A DNA stretch of 54,557 bases. Origin: Microvirga arabica. GTDB lineage: Bacteria; Pseudomonadota; Alphaproteobacteria; Rhizobiales; Beijerinckiaceae. Position 1 is the first letter of the stretch. Each line of letters begins with the position of its first letter. The stretch is from positions 1-54,557 of the forward strand of contig NZ_JAFBID010000035.1 of NCBI RefSeq assembly GCF_016811235.1. The letters run 5' to 3'. The notes under the pieces are model-generated. The model saw nothing but the letters and a program-made list of their open reading frames with translations, did no database searches and was not told where the DNA came from. Shown here one piece after another: positions 8,513 through 15,524 of this stretch. A program made the translations under genes and the position numbers.

Positions 8513-9139
8513 ATGGCTGATGCACTGATCTTCTTCACGAATCCCATGTCGCGCGGCCGCATCGTGCGCTGGATGCTGGAGGAAACGGGTTGCGCCTACC
8601 GGACGGAGGTCCTGGCCTTCGGCCCCGAAATGAAGGCGCCCGGCTATCGCGCCGTCAATCCTATGGGCAAGGTGCCGGCGATCCTCCATGAGGGCGTGGT
8701 TGTCACCGAGGCGGCTGCGATCTGCGCCTATCTGGCCGATGCCTTTCCCCAAGCAAGGCTGGCGCCGCCTCCAGGCGATCCCCGCCGCGGCACCTATTAC
8801 CGCTGGATGTTCTTCGCCGCCGGGCCGGTTGAGGCCGCCGTGAGCAACAAGTCGCTGGGCTTCGAGGTGCCGTCCGAGCGTCAGGCCATGATCGGCTATG
8901 GCTCCCTGGAGAGCGTGCTCGATGCCCTGGAATACGCAGTCTCGCAATCCGAATACATTGCAGGCGACCAGTTCAGCGCCGCCGATGTCTATGTGGGCGC
9001 ACAGATCGGCTGGGGTATGATGTTCGGGACAATCGAGAAGCGGCCCGCCTTCGAGGCCTATTGGAACCGGATCGGCAACCGCCCCGCGGCGCTGCGCGCC
9101 CGGGAGATCGACGACGCGCTCCTGCCCCCAAAGGCGTGA
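8513..9139 (+). CDS. Glutathione S-transferase family protein
   Basis: A 208-residue cytosolic protein. The N-terminal thioredoxin-like domain (about 1-80) has FFTNPMSRGRIVRWMLEETG, the conserved PMGKVPAI cis-proline loop and the glutathione gamma-glutamyl-binding VVTEAAAICAYLAD. An all-helical C-terminal domain follows, with the N-capping box-like YIAGDQFSAADVYVGAQIGWGM. It probably conjugates glutathione to electrophiles or detoxifies peroxides; the substrate is unknown. AAGGGG lies 6 bases before the ATG. It is monocistronic and divergent from rplM. Confidence 0.93.
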   Translation: MADALIFFTNPMSRGRIVRWMLEETGCAYRTEVLAFGPEMKAPGYRAVNPMGKVPAILHEGVVVTEAAAICAYLADAFPQARLAPPPGDPRRGTYYRWMFFAAGPVEAAVSNKSLGFEVPSERQAMIGYGSLESVLDALEYAVSQSEYIAGDQFSAADVYVGAQIGWGMMFGTIEKRPAFEAYWNRIGNRPAALRAREIDDALLPPKA

Positions 9140-9154
9140 GTAAGGCTTTGAACG

Positions 9155-9592
9155 TCAGCGGCGATCCGGGATCGAATAGGTTCCAGTCGCATGGCAGACT
9201 ACCTCCGGGCTGCCCTCGGAATAGATCGACACATCCCCGACCGCCAGCCGCTTTCCCAGCTTCAGGAGTCGGCAATCAGCGATGAGATCCCGCTGCTCGG
9301 GCTTTCTCAGGAAGTTGAAGTTCAGGCTCGTGGTGACGGCGAGCGCCACCGGGCCGATATGGGCCAGAATCGCCACATAGAGGGTGAGATCCGCCAAAGA
9401 CATCATGGCCGGCCCCGAGATCGTTCCTCCCGGGCGGATATGGCGTTCGTGATAGGTCATCCGCATCCTGGCCGACAGAGGCCCGACCTCATCCACGAAA
9501 TAGGTCTGCCCTCCCATGTGGATCTGCGGAAACTCCCGGTCCAGAAAGGCCGCGAGTTCGTCTCGGGTCATGATGGGATGGTGCGATGCCAT
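9155..9592 (-). CDS. PaaI-family (hotdog-fold) thioesterase
   Basis: About 145 residues with the hotdog fold. The segment HERHIRPGGTISGPAMMSLADLTLYVAIL holds the family's HxxxxGGxxxGxxxxxLAD active-site pattern, followed by VTTSLNFNFLRKP and the C-terminal beta strands with VCHATGTYSIP. Members hydrolyse acyl-CoA or aromatic acyl-CoA thioesters. The start is uncertain. I chose ATG 9592 (MASHHPIM); the frame is open to 9652 but that would overlap the start of the divergent gene at 9644. No strong ribosome site is visible. It is convergent with the GST gene. Confidence 0.85.
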   Translation of the reverse strand: MASHHPIMTRDELAAFLDREFPQIHMGGQTYFVDEVGPLSARMRMTYHERHIRPGGTISGPAMMSLADLTLYVAILAHIGPVALAVTTSLNFNFLRKPEQRDLIADCRLLKLGKRLAVGDVSIYSEGSPEVVCHATGTYSIPDRR

Positions 9593-9643
9593 GAATCTGC
9601 GATGCTCATTGAACTGCCCTGCCCTATCCCATACGTTCCCTTC

Positions 9644-10168
9644 ATGAATCACGACAATTATCCGAACGATTACATCCGCGGCATCCTCAACGGCGTGAAA
9701 ACCATCGCGCTGGTCGGCGCCTCGCAGAACCCGTCGCGCCCGAGCTGGATCGTCACCAAGTACCTGCTGGAGCGGGGTTACGACGTGATCCCCATCAATC
9801 CGGGACTGGCGGGCACCGAGCTTCTGGGCAAGACGGTCTACGCCTCCCTGAAGGATGTGCCCGGCCCCATCGACATGGTCGAAATCTTCCGCAACTCGGA
9901 GGCCGCCGGGCCGATCACAGACGAGGCTCTGGCGCTCGATCCGCTGCCGAAGGTTCTCTGGATGCAGCTCTCCGTCCGCAATGACGAGGCCGCCGCCAAA
10001 GCCGAGGCGAAGGGCCTGCAGGTGGTCATGGACCGTTGCCCCAAGATCGAGTTCGGCCGTCTCTCCGGCGAGATCTCCTGGCAGGGCGTCAACTCGCGGA
10101 TGATCAGCGCGAAGAAGCCGGTTCTGTCAGGAAAAGGCTTCCAGAAGCTCAGCCTCAATCGGCCGTAA
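9644..10168 (+). CDS. CoA-binding (Rossmann-fold) domain protein, YccU type
   Basis: A 174-residue single-domain protein. The CoA_binding_2 fold begins TIALVGASQNPSRPSWIVTKYLLERGYDVIPINPG, which gives the nucleotide-binding glycine motif. The conserved VYASLKDVPGPIDMVEIFR and VLWMQLSVRNDEAAAKAEAKGLQVVMDRCPKIEF follow. This is the family's typical length and order; the Cys-Pro near the end is conserved. The biochemical role of the family is not established; proteins of this type bind CoA and some are linked to acyl-CoA metabolism. A divergent thioesterase gene next door is a suggestive but unproven link. It lies upstream of metY in the same direction, about 100 bases away. Confidence 0.9.
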   Translation: MNHDNYPNDYIRGILNGVKTIALVGASQNPSRPSWIVTKYLLERGYDVIPINPGLAGTELLGKTVYASLKDVPGPIDMVEIFRNSEAAGPITDEALALDPLPKVLWMQLSVRNDEAAAKAEAKGLQVVMDRCPKIEFGRLSGEISWQGVNSRMISAKKPVLSGKGFQKLSLNRP

Positions 10169-10205
10169 GTCGTATCGGCAGCTTTGCATCCACTGCCTTG
10201 ACCGG

Positions 10206-10222
10206 AAGAACGTTTCGTTCTT
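10206..10222. promoter_or_regulatory. Perfect inverted repeat upstream of metY
   Basis: AAGAACG TTT CGTTCTT, 7-bp arms and 3-base spacer, 45 bases before the metY start. No T tract follows and the half-sites are AT/GC balanced, so an operator for a dimeric regulator is more likely than a terminator. A partial third copy, CAGAACG, lies at 10232. Confidence 0.4.
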
Positions 10223-10266
10223 TATAGAGAACAGAACGTCGCTCTAGAGAGGAAGAGGCTGCTGCC

Positions 10267-11550
10267 ATGACCGACCGTCTGCCAAGTTTCAATACGCTTG
10301 CCATCCATGCCGGAGCCGCTCCCGACGCAGCCACCGGCGCGCGGGCGACGCCGATCTACCAGACCACTTCCTTCGTCTTCGACGACGTAGATCATGCGGC
10401 CTCGCTTTTCGGGCTCCAGGCCTTCGGAAACATCTATTCCCGCATCGGCAATCCGACCTGTGCGGTGCTCGAGGAGCGTGTTGCCGCGCTGGAAGGCGGC
10501 ACGGCGGCTCTCGCCGTCGCCTCGGGCCATGCGGCCGAGTTCCTGACCTTCCACACCCTGCTCCAGCCCGGCGACGAGTTCGTGGCGGCCCGCAAGCTTT
10601 ATGGCGGCTCGATCAACCAGTTCAACCACGCCTATAAGAACTTCGGCTGGAACGTTGTCTGGGCCGATTCGGACGATCCATCCTCCTTCGAAGCCGCCAT
10701 TACGCCGAAGACCAAGGCGATCTTCGTCGAATCCATTGCCAATCCGGGCGGCGTGATCGTCGACCTCAAGGCCATTGCGGCGATTGCCAAGAAGCATCGC
10801 ATCCCGTTCATCGTCGACAACACGATGGCCTCGCCCTACCTCATCCGCCCGTTCGAGCACGGTGCCGACATCATCGTCCATTCGGCCACCAAATTCCTTG
10901 GCGGCCACGGCAACTCGGTCGGTGGTGTCATCGTGGATGGCGGCACGTTCAACTTCGCGGGCGACGACCGCTACCCGATGCTCTCCAAGCCGCGTCCGGA
11001 ATATGCCGGCATGGTGCTGGGCGAAACGTTCGGGAATTTCGGCTTCGCCATCGCCTGCCGGGTGCTCGGCCTGCGCGACCTCGGCCCGGCGCTCTCGCCC
11101 TTCAATGCCTTCCTGATCCTCAACGGCATCGAGACCCTGCCGCTGCGCATGCAGCGTCACTCGGACAATGCCCTAGCAGTCGCCGAGCATCTGCAGGGCC
11201 ACAGCAAGATATCCTGGGTGAGCTATCCCGGCCTGCGCTCGGACCGCTACCACAACCTCGCGCAGGAATACTGCCCCAAGGGCGCCGGTGCGGTGTTCAC
11301 CTTCGGGCTCAAGGGCGGCTACGAGGCCGGCGTGAAGCTGGTGTCGAACCTCAAGCTGTTCTCGCACCTGGCCAATATCGGCGACACCCGCTCCCTCGTG
11401 ATCCACCCGGCCTCGACCACGCACCGCCAGCTCACGGACGAGCAGAAGACCCAGGCCGGTGCCGGCCCGGAGGTGGTGCGCCTGTCCATCGGCCTCGAGG
11501 ATACGCAGGACCTGATCGACGATCTCAACCAGGCGCTGGACGCGGCTTAA
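10267..11550 (+). CDS. metY: O-acetylhomoserine sulfhydrylase (O-acetylhomoserine aminocarboxypropyltransferase)
   Basis: Converts O-acetylhomoserine and sulfide (or methanethiol) to homocysteine (or methionine) using PLP. The 427-residue length suits the OAH sulfhydrylase branch, longer than cystathionine gamma-synthases. Cys/Met PLP-family landmarks are TLAIHAG, YQTTSFVF, YSRIGNPTCAVLEERVAALEGG, the stretch VDNTMASPYLIRPFEHGADI, the PLP Lys209 in HSATKFLGGHG, and LFSHLANIGDTRSLVIHPASTTH near the end. A strong ribosome site (GAGAGGAAGAGG) precedes the ATG. An inverted repeat upstream may be its operator. A palindromic repeat and a bidirectional terminator lie downstream. Confidence 0.94.
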   Translation: MTDRLPSFNTLAIHAGAAPDAATGARATPIYQTTSFVFDDVDHAASLFGLQAFGNIYSRIGNPTCAVLEERVAALEGGTAALAVASGHAAEFLTFHTLLQPGDEFVAARKLYGGSINQFNHAYKNFGWNVVWADSDDPSSFEAAITPKTKAIFVESIANPGGVIVDLKAIAAIAKKHRIPFIVDNTMASPYLIRPFEHGADIIVHSATKFLGGHGNSVGGVIVDGGTFNFAGDDRYPMLSKPRPEYAGMVLGETFGNFGFAIACRVLGLRDLGPALSPFNAFLILNGIETLPLRMQRHSDNALAVAEHLQGHSKISWVSYPGLRSDRYHNLAQEYCPKGAGAVFTFGLKGGYEAGVKLVSNLKLFSHLANIGDTRSLVIHPASTTHRQLTDEQKTQAGAGPEVVRLSIGLEDTQDLIDDLNQALDAA

Positions 11551-11572
11551 GCAATCGTCATTGCCTCCATCC

Positions 11573-11603
11573 CGTCATGCCCGGCCTCATGCTGGGCATG
11601 ACG
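11573..11603. repeat. Palindromic intergenic repeat (RPE-like)
   Basis: Stem CGTCATGCCC/GGGCATGACG with an 11-base loop, between metY and its terminator. The form matches the GTCATGCCCGG-type palindromes scattered through Hyphomicrobiales genomes. It is related to, but not identical with, the repeat at 5336-5428. Confidence 0.6.
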
Positions 11604-11614
11604 AACTGAAAAGC

Positions 11615-11643
11615 AAAAAGGGCGGCTCAAGGCCGCCCTTTTT
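11615..11643. terminator. Bidirectional terminator between metY and the parA-like gene
   Basis: A perfect 12-bp stem AAAAAGGGCGGC/GCCGCCCTTTTT with loop TCAAG. The A and T ends provide a U tract in either direction, so it can serve both convergent genes. Confidence 0.88.
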
Positions 11644-11662
11644 CATGCCGTGAAGCTCGGTG

Positions 11663-12337
11663 CTATGCCGCGCGGGATGAACCCGCCTTCTTATAGGTGT
11701 TGTGGATGGCGTTGAGCGAACGCTCGAGCGCCGTCCAGAGGCGTCCGATTTCGTCCGCACCCTGCGAACCTGCATCGTATTCCCGGGCGCCCTCGCCTGT
11801 TGCGAGGGAGAGCGTCAGTTCCGGACGGTGCGTGATCTGGCCGGCCCAGACGGGAACCTGAAGCGCATTCAGGGCTCCACGTGCGTCGGCCACGACGGCA
11901 GCCTCGTTATCACCGTGCTTGGCCGGGGCGGCGTTGATCACGGCGGCATAGGGCTTGCGGTGCTCGCGGGCGATGGCCACCGTGTCCTGCAGCGCCGCGA
12001 TGTCGAACAGGCTGGCCCGGGCCGGAATGATCACCAGGGTGGCGTGCCTGATGGCCTCGGCCACGATGGGAGACTTGTTCGGGGGCGTGTCGATGAGCAC
12101 CCATTCGTAACCCTGGCGCTTGGCGTCCTTCAGGGCCTCGCCCAGATTGCGGACGTTGTGCTTGAGGCCAAGGTATTCCTGGTTCCGGATCTTGTGCCAC
12201 AAGGACAAGGACCCCTGCGGGTCGTTGTCAATGAGCAATGTGGGGCGTGAAGGGTTGGCGATATAACTCGCGAGATGAGCAGCGAGCGTGCTCTTACCCG
12301 AGCCGCCTTTTCGCGAAGCAAAGACCAGCACGTTCAT
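11663..12337 (-). CDS. Orphan ParA-family (VirC1-like) ATPase
   Basis: A 224-residue deviant Walker-type ATPase. The N-terminus VFASRKGGSGKSTLAAHLA is the deviant Walker A motif with the signature lysine, LLIDNDPQGSLSLW is the A' box and WVLIDTPPNKS the Walker B. It is close in length and pattern to VirC1 and other short ParA proteins that lack the N-terminal DNA-binding domain. Such proteins move or position cargo (chromosome origins, plasmids, protein clusters) on nucleoid or membrane. No parB or centromere-like repeats are adjacent, so the cargo is unknown. The start at 12337 follows AAGGAGT. It is monocistronic with its own promoter. Confidence 0.88.
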   Translation of the reverse strand: MNVLVFASRKGGSGKSTLAAHLASYIANPSRPTLLIDNDPQGSLSLWHKIRNQEYLGLKHNVRNLGEALKDAKRQGYEWVLIDTPPNKSPIVAEAIRHATLVIIPARASLFDIAALQDTVAIAREHRKPYAAVINAAPAKHGDNEAAVVADARGALNALQVPVWAGQITHRPELTLSLATGEGAREYDAGSQGADEIGRLWTALERSLNAIHNTYKKAGSSRAA

Positions 12338-12393
12338 GCCTGACTCCTTATCAGCCTGTTCCTGCAGCACTGCGCTTGAGGGTTAAGGCTATC

Positions 12394-12421
12394 TTAATAT
12401 TGTTCACCTGTAGCAGAGCAA
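12394..12421 (-). promoter_or_regulatory. Predicted promoter for the parA-like gene
   Basis: Minus strand: TTGCTC (12421-12416), 16-base spacer, TATTAA (12399-12394). It lies in an AT-richer stretch 57 bases before the start codon. Confidence 0.4.
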
Positions 12422-12822
12422 GACCTGATTTCCTAATTCCAGCCCTATTCCCACGGTGATTTTTAGCGTTTTTCAGCCAAGGCCATTCAGACCTCGCTTT
12501 CTGAACGCTGGTGAAGCGTGACTGCATGGATCTCCGCAGCACACGACGGAACATGGAGCTGTCGCAGAATTCGCGCCTTTCGACGGCCCCCACCGGAAGG
12601 CAGCCGCCTACCACACCTGCAAATCCGCAGGATAGATGAGGTTTCGAAGCGTCATCCCTGCTGCGAGAGCATGCCCCCCAAGCATTGAGGCATGATTGGT
12701 ACGGTCACACAGGAAAAGCGCGCGACTTATTCACAATTCGTATCTGAACTTGCTTACAGGCCTCGGAACCACCCTTCTGCCTGGCCGTTAAGCTCCAGAC
12801 TTCACCAGTTAGGAGCTGACAC
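12422..12822. other. Intergenic region
   Basis: About 400 bases between the divergent parA-like and DUF1236 genes. Open frames here are short, lack ribosome sites and have no recognisable product. Apart from the promoters that must be present I see no defined element. AGGAG at 12812-12816 is the ribosome site of the following gene. Confidence 0.5.
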
Positions 12823-13233
12823 ATGTCGAAGAAGATCTTGTTTGCAGGCGCTGTTCTCGTGGCCCTTGCTCCGGTTGGCGCACTTGCTCAGTCCGGCGGC
12901 GGCGCTGCGGCCGGCGCGACCACCGGTGCCGTTGGCGGCGCCATCGTCGGCGGCCCGGTCGGCGCTGCCATCGGCGGCGTGACGGGCGCGATTGTGGGCG
13001 GCCTCGCCGAGCAGCAGCAGCCGCAGTTCCGCCAGTATGTGGTGACCCAGGGCGTTCCGTCCTACCGCGTCCAGGAAGAGATCCGCGTGGGTGCGACCCT
13101 CCCGGCTTCCGGTGTGCAGTACTATGAAGTTCCGGAACAGTACGGCGTCACCAACTACCGCTACACGGTGGTGAACGACACCCCGGTTCTGGTCGAGCCC
13201 GGCACCCGCCGCATCGTCCAGGTCATCCGCTAA
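12823..13233 (+). CDS. DUF1236-domain secreted protein with glycine zipper
   Basis: A 136-residue exported protein. The signal peptide MSKKILFAGAVLVALAPVGALAQ is followed by a Gly/Ala-rich glycine-zipper segment (about 24-65). The C-terminal DUF1236 domain reads EEIRVGATLPASGVQYYEVPEQYG, then YRYTVVNDTPVLVEPGTRRIVQVI. This domain is common in Hyphomicrobiales envelope proteins, and its function is unknown. The glycine zipper suggests membrane association or oligomer packing. AGGAG precedes the ATG at good spacing. A strong terminator follows the stop. Confidence 0.88.
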   Translation: MSKKILFAGAVLVALAPVGALAQSGGGAAAGATTGAVGGAIVGGPVGAAIGGVTGAIVGGLAEQQQPQFRQYVVTQGVPSYRVQEEIRVGATLPASGVQYYEVPEQYGVTNYRYTVVNDTPVLVEPGTRRIVQVIR

Positions 13234-13255
13234 TATCGTTAGCGGCTGAAGATCA

Positions 13256-13280
13256 GGGCGGCCGAAAGGCCGCCCTTTTT
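13256..13280 (+). terminator. Rho-independent terminator of the DUF1236 gene
   Basis: Perfect 8-bp stem GGGCGGCC/GGCCGCCC, GAAA tetraloop, then TTTTT. It also lies at the 3' end of the convergent ctaA gene. Confidence 0.92.
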
Positions 13281-13284
13281 CATG

Positions 13285-14352
13285 TCAGGCGGCGCTCACC
13301 CGGGCATGAACGACAGCCATGGCCAGAACCGCCATGGCAAAGACCTGATGAGCAAGACCGGCCCACAGTGGCACCACGAGCAGCAGGGTCACGATGCCGA
13401 GCACCATCTGCGCCAGGGTCAGGCCAGCCATGGCACTGGCCCGCCTGGCCGCCTCCGAACCCGGCGCTACACGCCGCAGGGTCCAGGCATGCCACAGGGC
13501 AAAGGCAACGATGGCATAGGCAGCCAAGCGGTGGTTGAACTGAACCAGCACGACATTGTCGACGAGGTTTTCGATCCAGGGCGAGACCGAGAACAGGGCT
13601 GAGGCCGGCGGGACAAGCGCGCCGTCCATCAGGGGCCAGGTGTTGTAGGTCAATCCCGCCTTCGAGCCCGCCACGAGGCCGCCGAGAGCAATCTGGAACA
13701 GGATCAGCCCCATGAGAATGCGCGGCGCATACCCTGCGCGTACCTCCGGGATTGCGTCGGTGCGATCCTTCAGGCCGGCTGCCACCCAGACGAGACAGGC
13801 CAGGATGATGCTGGCGACCGTCAGGTGCAGGGCCAGCTTGATGGGCGCCACGGCAGTCATGCCGGGCTCGAGGCCCGAGGCCACCATGATCCACCCGATG
13901 GCGCCCTGAAGTCCGCCTAGGGCTCCAATGCCAAGGAGGGTCAGGGCCAGCCTGCCCTGGATTGCACCGCGGACCCAGAACCAGACCAGCGGCAGGAAGA
14001 ACACGAGGCCGAGGAGGCGACCGAGCTGCCGATGCCCCCATTCCCAAGCATAGATAAACTTGAACTCGGACAGGGTCATGCCCTTGTTCACGAGCTCGTA
14101 TTGCGAGATCTGCCGGTATTTGTCGAACTCGACCAGCCATGCCTGTTCGGTGAGCGGCGGAATGGCGCCCGTGACCGGCCGCCATTCGGTAATCGAGAGA
14201 CCGGAACCGGTCAGGCGTGTGGCGCCACCGACGGCGACCATCAGCACCACTAGGGCGGCAAGGGTGTAGATCCAGGTGCGGACCGCGGACAGGGATCGGG
14301 TTTGGGGCACGCGTGCCAGCGGCATGCCCTCGGTGGAGGCTGCGACAGCCAT
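13285..14352 (-). CDS. ctaA: Heme A synthase (COX15/CtaA type 2)
   Basis: Oxidises the C8 methyl of heme O to a formyl group, giving heme A for aa3-type cytochrome oxidase. The protein is an integral membrane enzyme of about 355 residues with eight predicted helices. Landmarks are VAVGGATRLTGSGLSITEWRPVTGAIPPL, the WEWGHRQLGRLLGLVF heme-ligand His region, GLQGAIGWIMVASGL, LALHLTVASII and VQFNHRLAAYAI with the later heme-ligand histidines, and GLAHQVFAMAVLAM at the end. I chose ATG 14352 (MAVAAS), which has GAGAGTGAG upstream; ATGs at 14364 and 14367 are alternatives. No cytochrome oxidase genes are adjacent in the window. Confidence 0.95.
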   Translation of the reverse strand: MAVAASTEGMPLARVPQTRSLSAVRTWIYTLAALVVLMVAVGGATRLTGSGLSITEWRPVTGAIPPLTEQAWLVEFDKYRQISQYELVNKGMTLSEFKFIYAWEWGHRQLGRLLGLVFFLPLVWFWVRGAIQGRLALTLLGIGALGGLQGAIGWIMVASGLEPGMTAVAPIKLALHLTVASIILACLVWVAAGLKDRTDAIPEVRAGYAPRILMGLILFQIALGGLVAGSKAGLTYNTWPLMDGALVPPASALFSVSPWIENLVDNVVLVQFNHRLAAYAIVAFALWHAWTLRRVAPGSEAARRASAMAGLTLAQMVLGIVTLLLVVPLWAGLAHQVFAMAVLAMAVVHARVSAA

Positions 14353-14483
14353 GCTCACTCTCATCATCGATTAGGGCTTGAACCCAGGATATGGACGTCA
14401 CATAGAGGCTGCGCCTGCTGGAGGCAATTCATGCCGGTGACGCACCGTCGGGATGAGATTTCACGAAGTTGAGGGTTTCGGCC

Positions 14484-14693
14484 ATGGGTACGCGCGCGCG
14501 CAAGCTGATCGGGACAGTGGTGATGCTGGCCTTCATCTTTTTCTACGCGCTGTTTGCCATGGCGGTCGCCGAGGGACGGATCTCCGAGGCGCCGAAGCTC
14601 ATCCAGACGGTGGCCTATATCGTCCTCGGCCTGATCTGGGTTGTGCCGCTCATGCCGCTCATTCGCTGGATGGCGAAGCCCGACAAATCTTAG
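14484..14693 (+). CDS. DUF2842 small membrane protein
   Basis: A 69-residue protein with two predicted transmembrane helices, about residues 8-30 (LIGTVVMLAFIFFYALFAMA) and 42-62 (QTVAYIVLGLIWVVPLMPLI). The first is followed by an acidic-basic loop (EGRISEAP). The C-terminal IRWMAKPD is typical of DUF2842, a family confined largely to alphaproteobacteria and of unknown function. GAGGG lies upstream of the ATG at 14484; an in-frame ATG at 14469 is less well placed. It is divergent from ctaA, whose family it often neighbours. The next gene, on the opposite strand, ends 3 bases after its stop. Confidence 0.82.
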   Translation: MGTRARKLIGTVVMLAFIFFYALFAMAVAEGRISEAPKLIQTVAYIVLGLIWVVPLMPLIRWMAKPDKS

Positions 14694-14696
14694 GAC

Positions 14697-14891
14697 TCAG
14701 GCGCCGCCGATCCCTTCGATGATCGTGCCGGTGCCGCCGCAGGTCTGGCATGCCGCCGCGCCGATGCGGCCGCTGCCTTTGCATTCCGGGCAGACATTCT
14801 CCCCGGTGCCGGCGGTGCCCGGCTTGGCCTGATCGCCTGGGTTCAGCTTCGTCCGATCGGAACCGGCCTGATCTTTCGGGGTGCTGGTCAT
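14697..14891 (-). CDS. Small protein with two CXXCXGXG (DnaJ-type) zinc-binding motifs
   Basis: A 64-residue protein. The first 30 residues are polar and disordered-looking. The C-terminal half has CPECKGSG (about 34-41) and CQTCGGTG (about 48-55), which together match one zinc module of the DnaJ cysteine-rich domain. No J-domain is present. Proteins of this kind may bind zinc and assist folding or act as redox adaptors, but no function is known for this one. The ATG at 14891 is preceded by GAGATT. A terminator for an upstream minus-strand gene ends about 70 bases before its start, so it has its own transcription unit. Confidence 0.75.
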   Translation of the reverse strand: MTSTPKDQAGSDRTKLNPGDQAKPGTAGTGENVCPECKGSGRIGAAACQTCGGTGTIIEGIGGA

Positions 14892-14953
14892 GGCAAATCT
14901 CGCATGGTTTTCATGCGGTCAACGCGGCAGCAAAACCCCGGTTCTCCGCAGTT

Positions 14954-14983
14954 CCAAAGAAAAGGCCCGCTTGAGGCGGGCCT
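14954..14983 (-). terminator. Terminator of the secreted-protein gene at 14995-15360
   Basis: Minus strand: 8-bp stem AGGCCCGC/GCGGGCCT with a 5-base loop, followed by TTCTTTGG. It starts 12 bases after the stop codon. Confidence 0.8.
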
Positions 14984-14994
14984 GATCGGATTGG

Positions 14995-15360
14995 TTAGTG
15001 GCACACCCTGCGGCTGCGGTGCTCCCAGCCCCAACCGGGAACCCACTCGCGATAGCGCTCGGTCGTGCACTGCTCCACATAGACCCGCTCCCGGACCGGG
15101 CGCTCGTAGTAGACCGGCACCCGACGCTCTTCCACGTAAACCGGTGGCGGCGGAGGCGGAGCCCGGTAGACGACCGGCGGCTGAGGCTGAGCCACAGCGG
15201 CGCCAACGGCAGCACCCACGGCAAGACCGCCCAGAGCACCGAGAGCCACAGCGGCACCAGGCGACAGGCGATCGCGCGCTGCAGCCGGCTCGGCGACAGC
15301 CAGGCCGGAGACCAGCGCCAGAGCGGCGGCCGTGCCGGAAACAAGACGGAAGATCCTCAT
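14995..15360 (-). CDS. Hypothetical secreted protein, Pro/Tyr/Arg-rich
   Basis: A 121-residue exported protein. The signal peptide is MRIFRLVSGTAAALALVSGLAVA. Then comes an Ala/Gly-rich zipper-like helix (GAAVALGALGGLAVGAAVG), a Pro-rich linker with APPPPPPVYVEERRVPVYYE, and a basic, aromatic C-terminal part with two Cys (VEQCTTER and RRVCH) that could form a disulfide. This architecture is common among small envelope proteins of Hyphomicrobiales. I do not recognise a named family. The start at 15360 was chosen for the signal peptide; the frame continues upstream to 15405. It is followed by a terminator. Confidence 0.72.
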   Translation of the reverse strand: MRIFRLVSGTAAALALVSGLAVAEPAAARDRLSPGAAVALGALGGLAVGAAVGAAVAQPQPPVVYRAPPPPPPVYVEERRVPVYYERPVRERVYVEQCTTERYREWVPGWGWEHRSRRVCH

Positions 15361-15524
15361 GATCAACACCCCGACAGAAGGGAGGCCCCATGTCTCCCTC
15401 TTCATGCCAAGAGATATACTGTTCGAAACCTCTCTGAAAGCTGAACAAATTGTGGCAAAGCTTGGGTTTTGGCCGATCTTGCCGGAATGGTGAGCAACTT
15501 CTTAACGCGGTTTAAGCGACCGGT

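Noticed and set aside
10169..10266. SAM riboswitch upstream of metY
   Set aside because: The SAM-II and SAM-I conserved cores are not present; only a short inverted repeat is seen.
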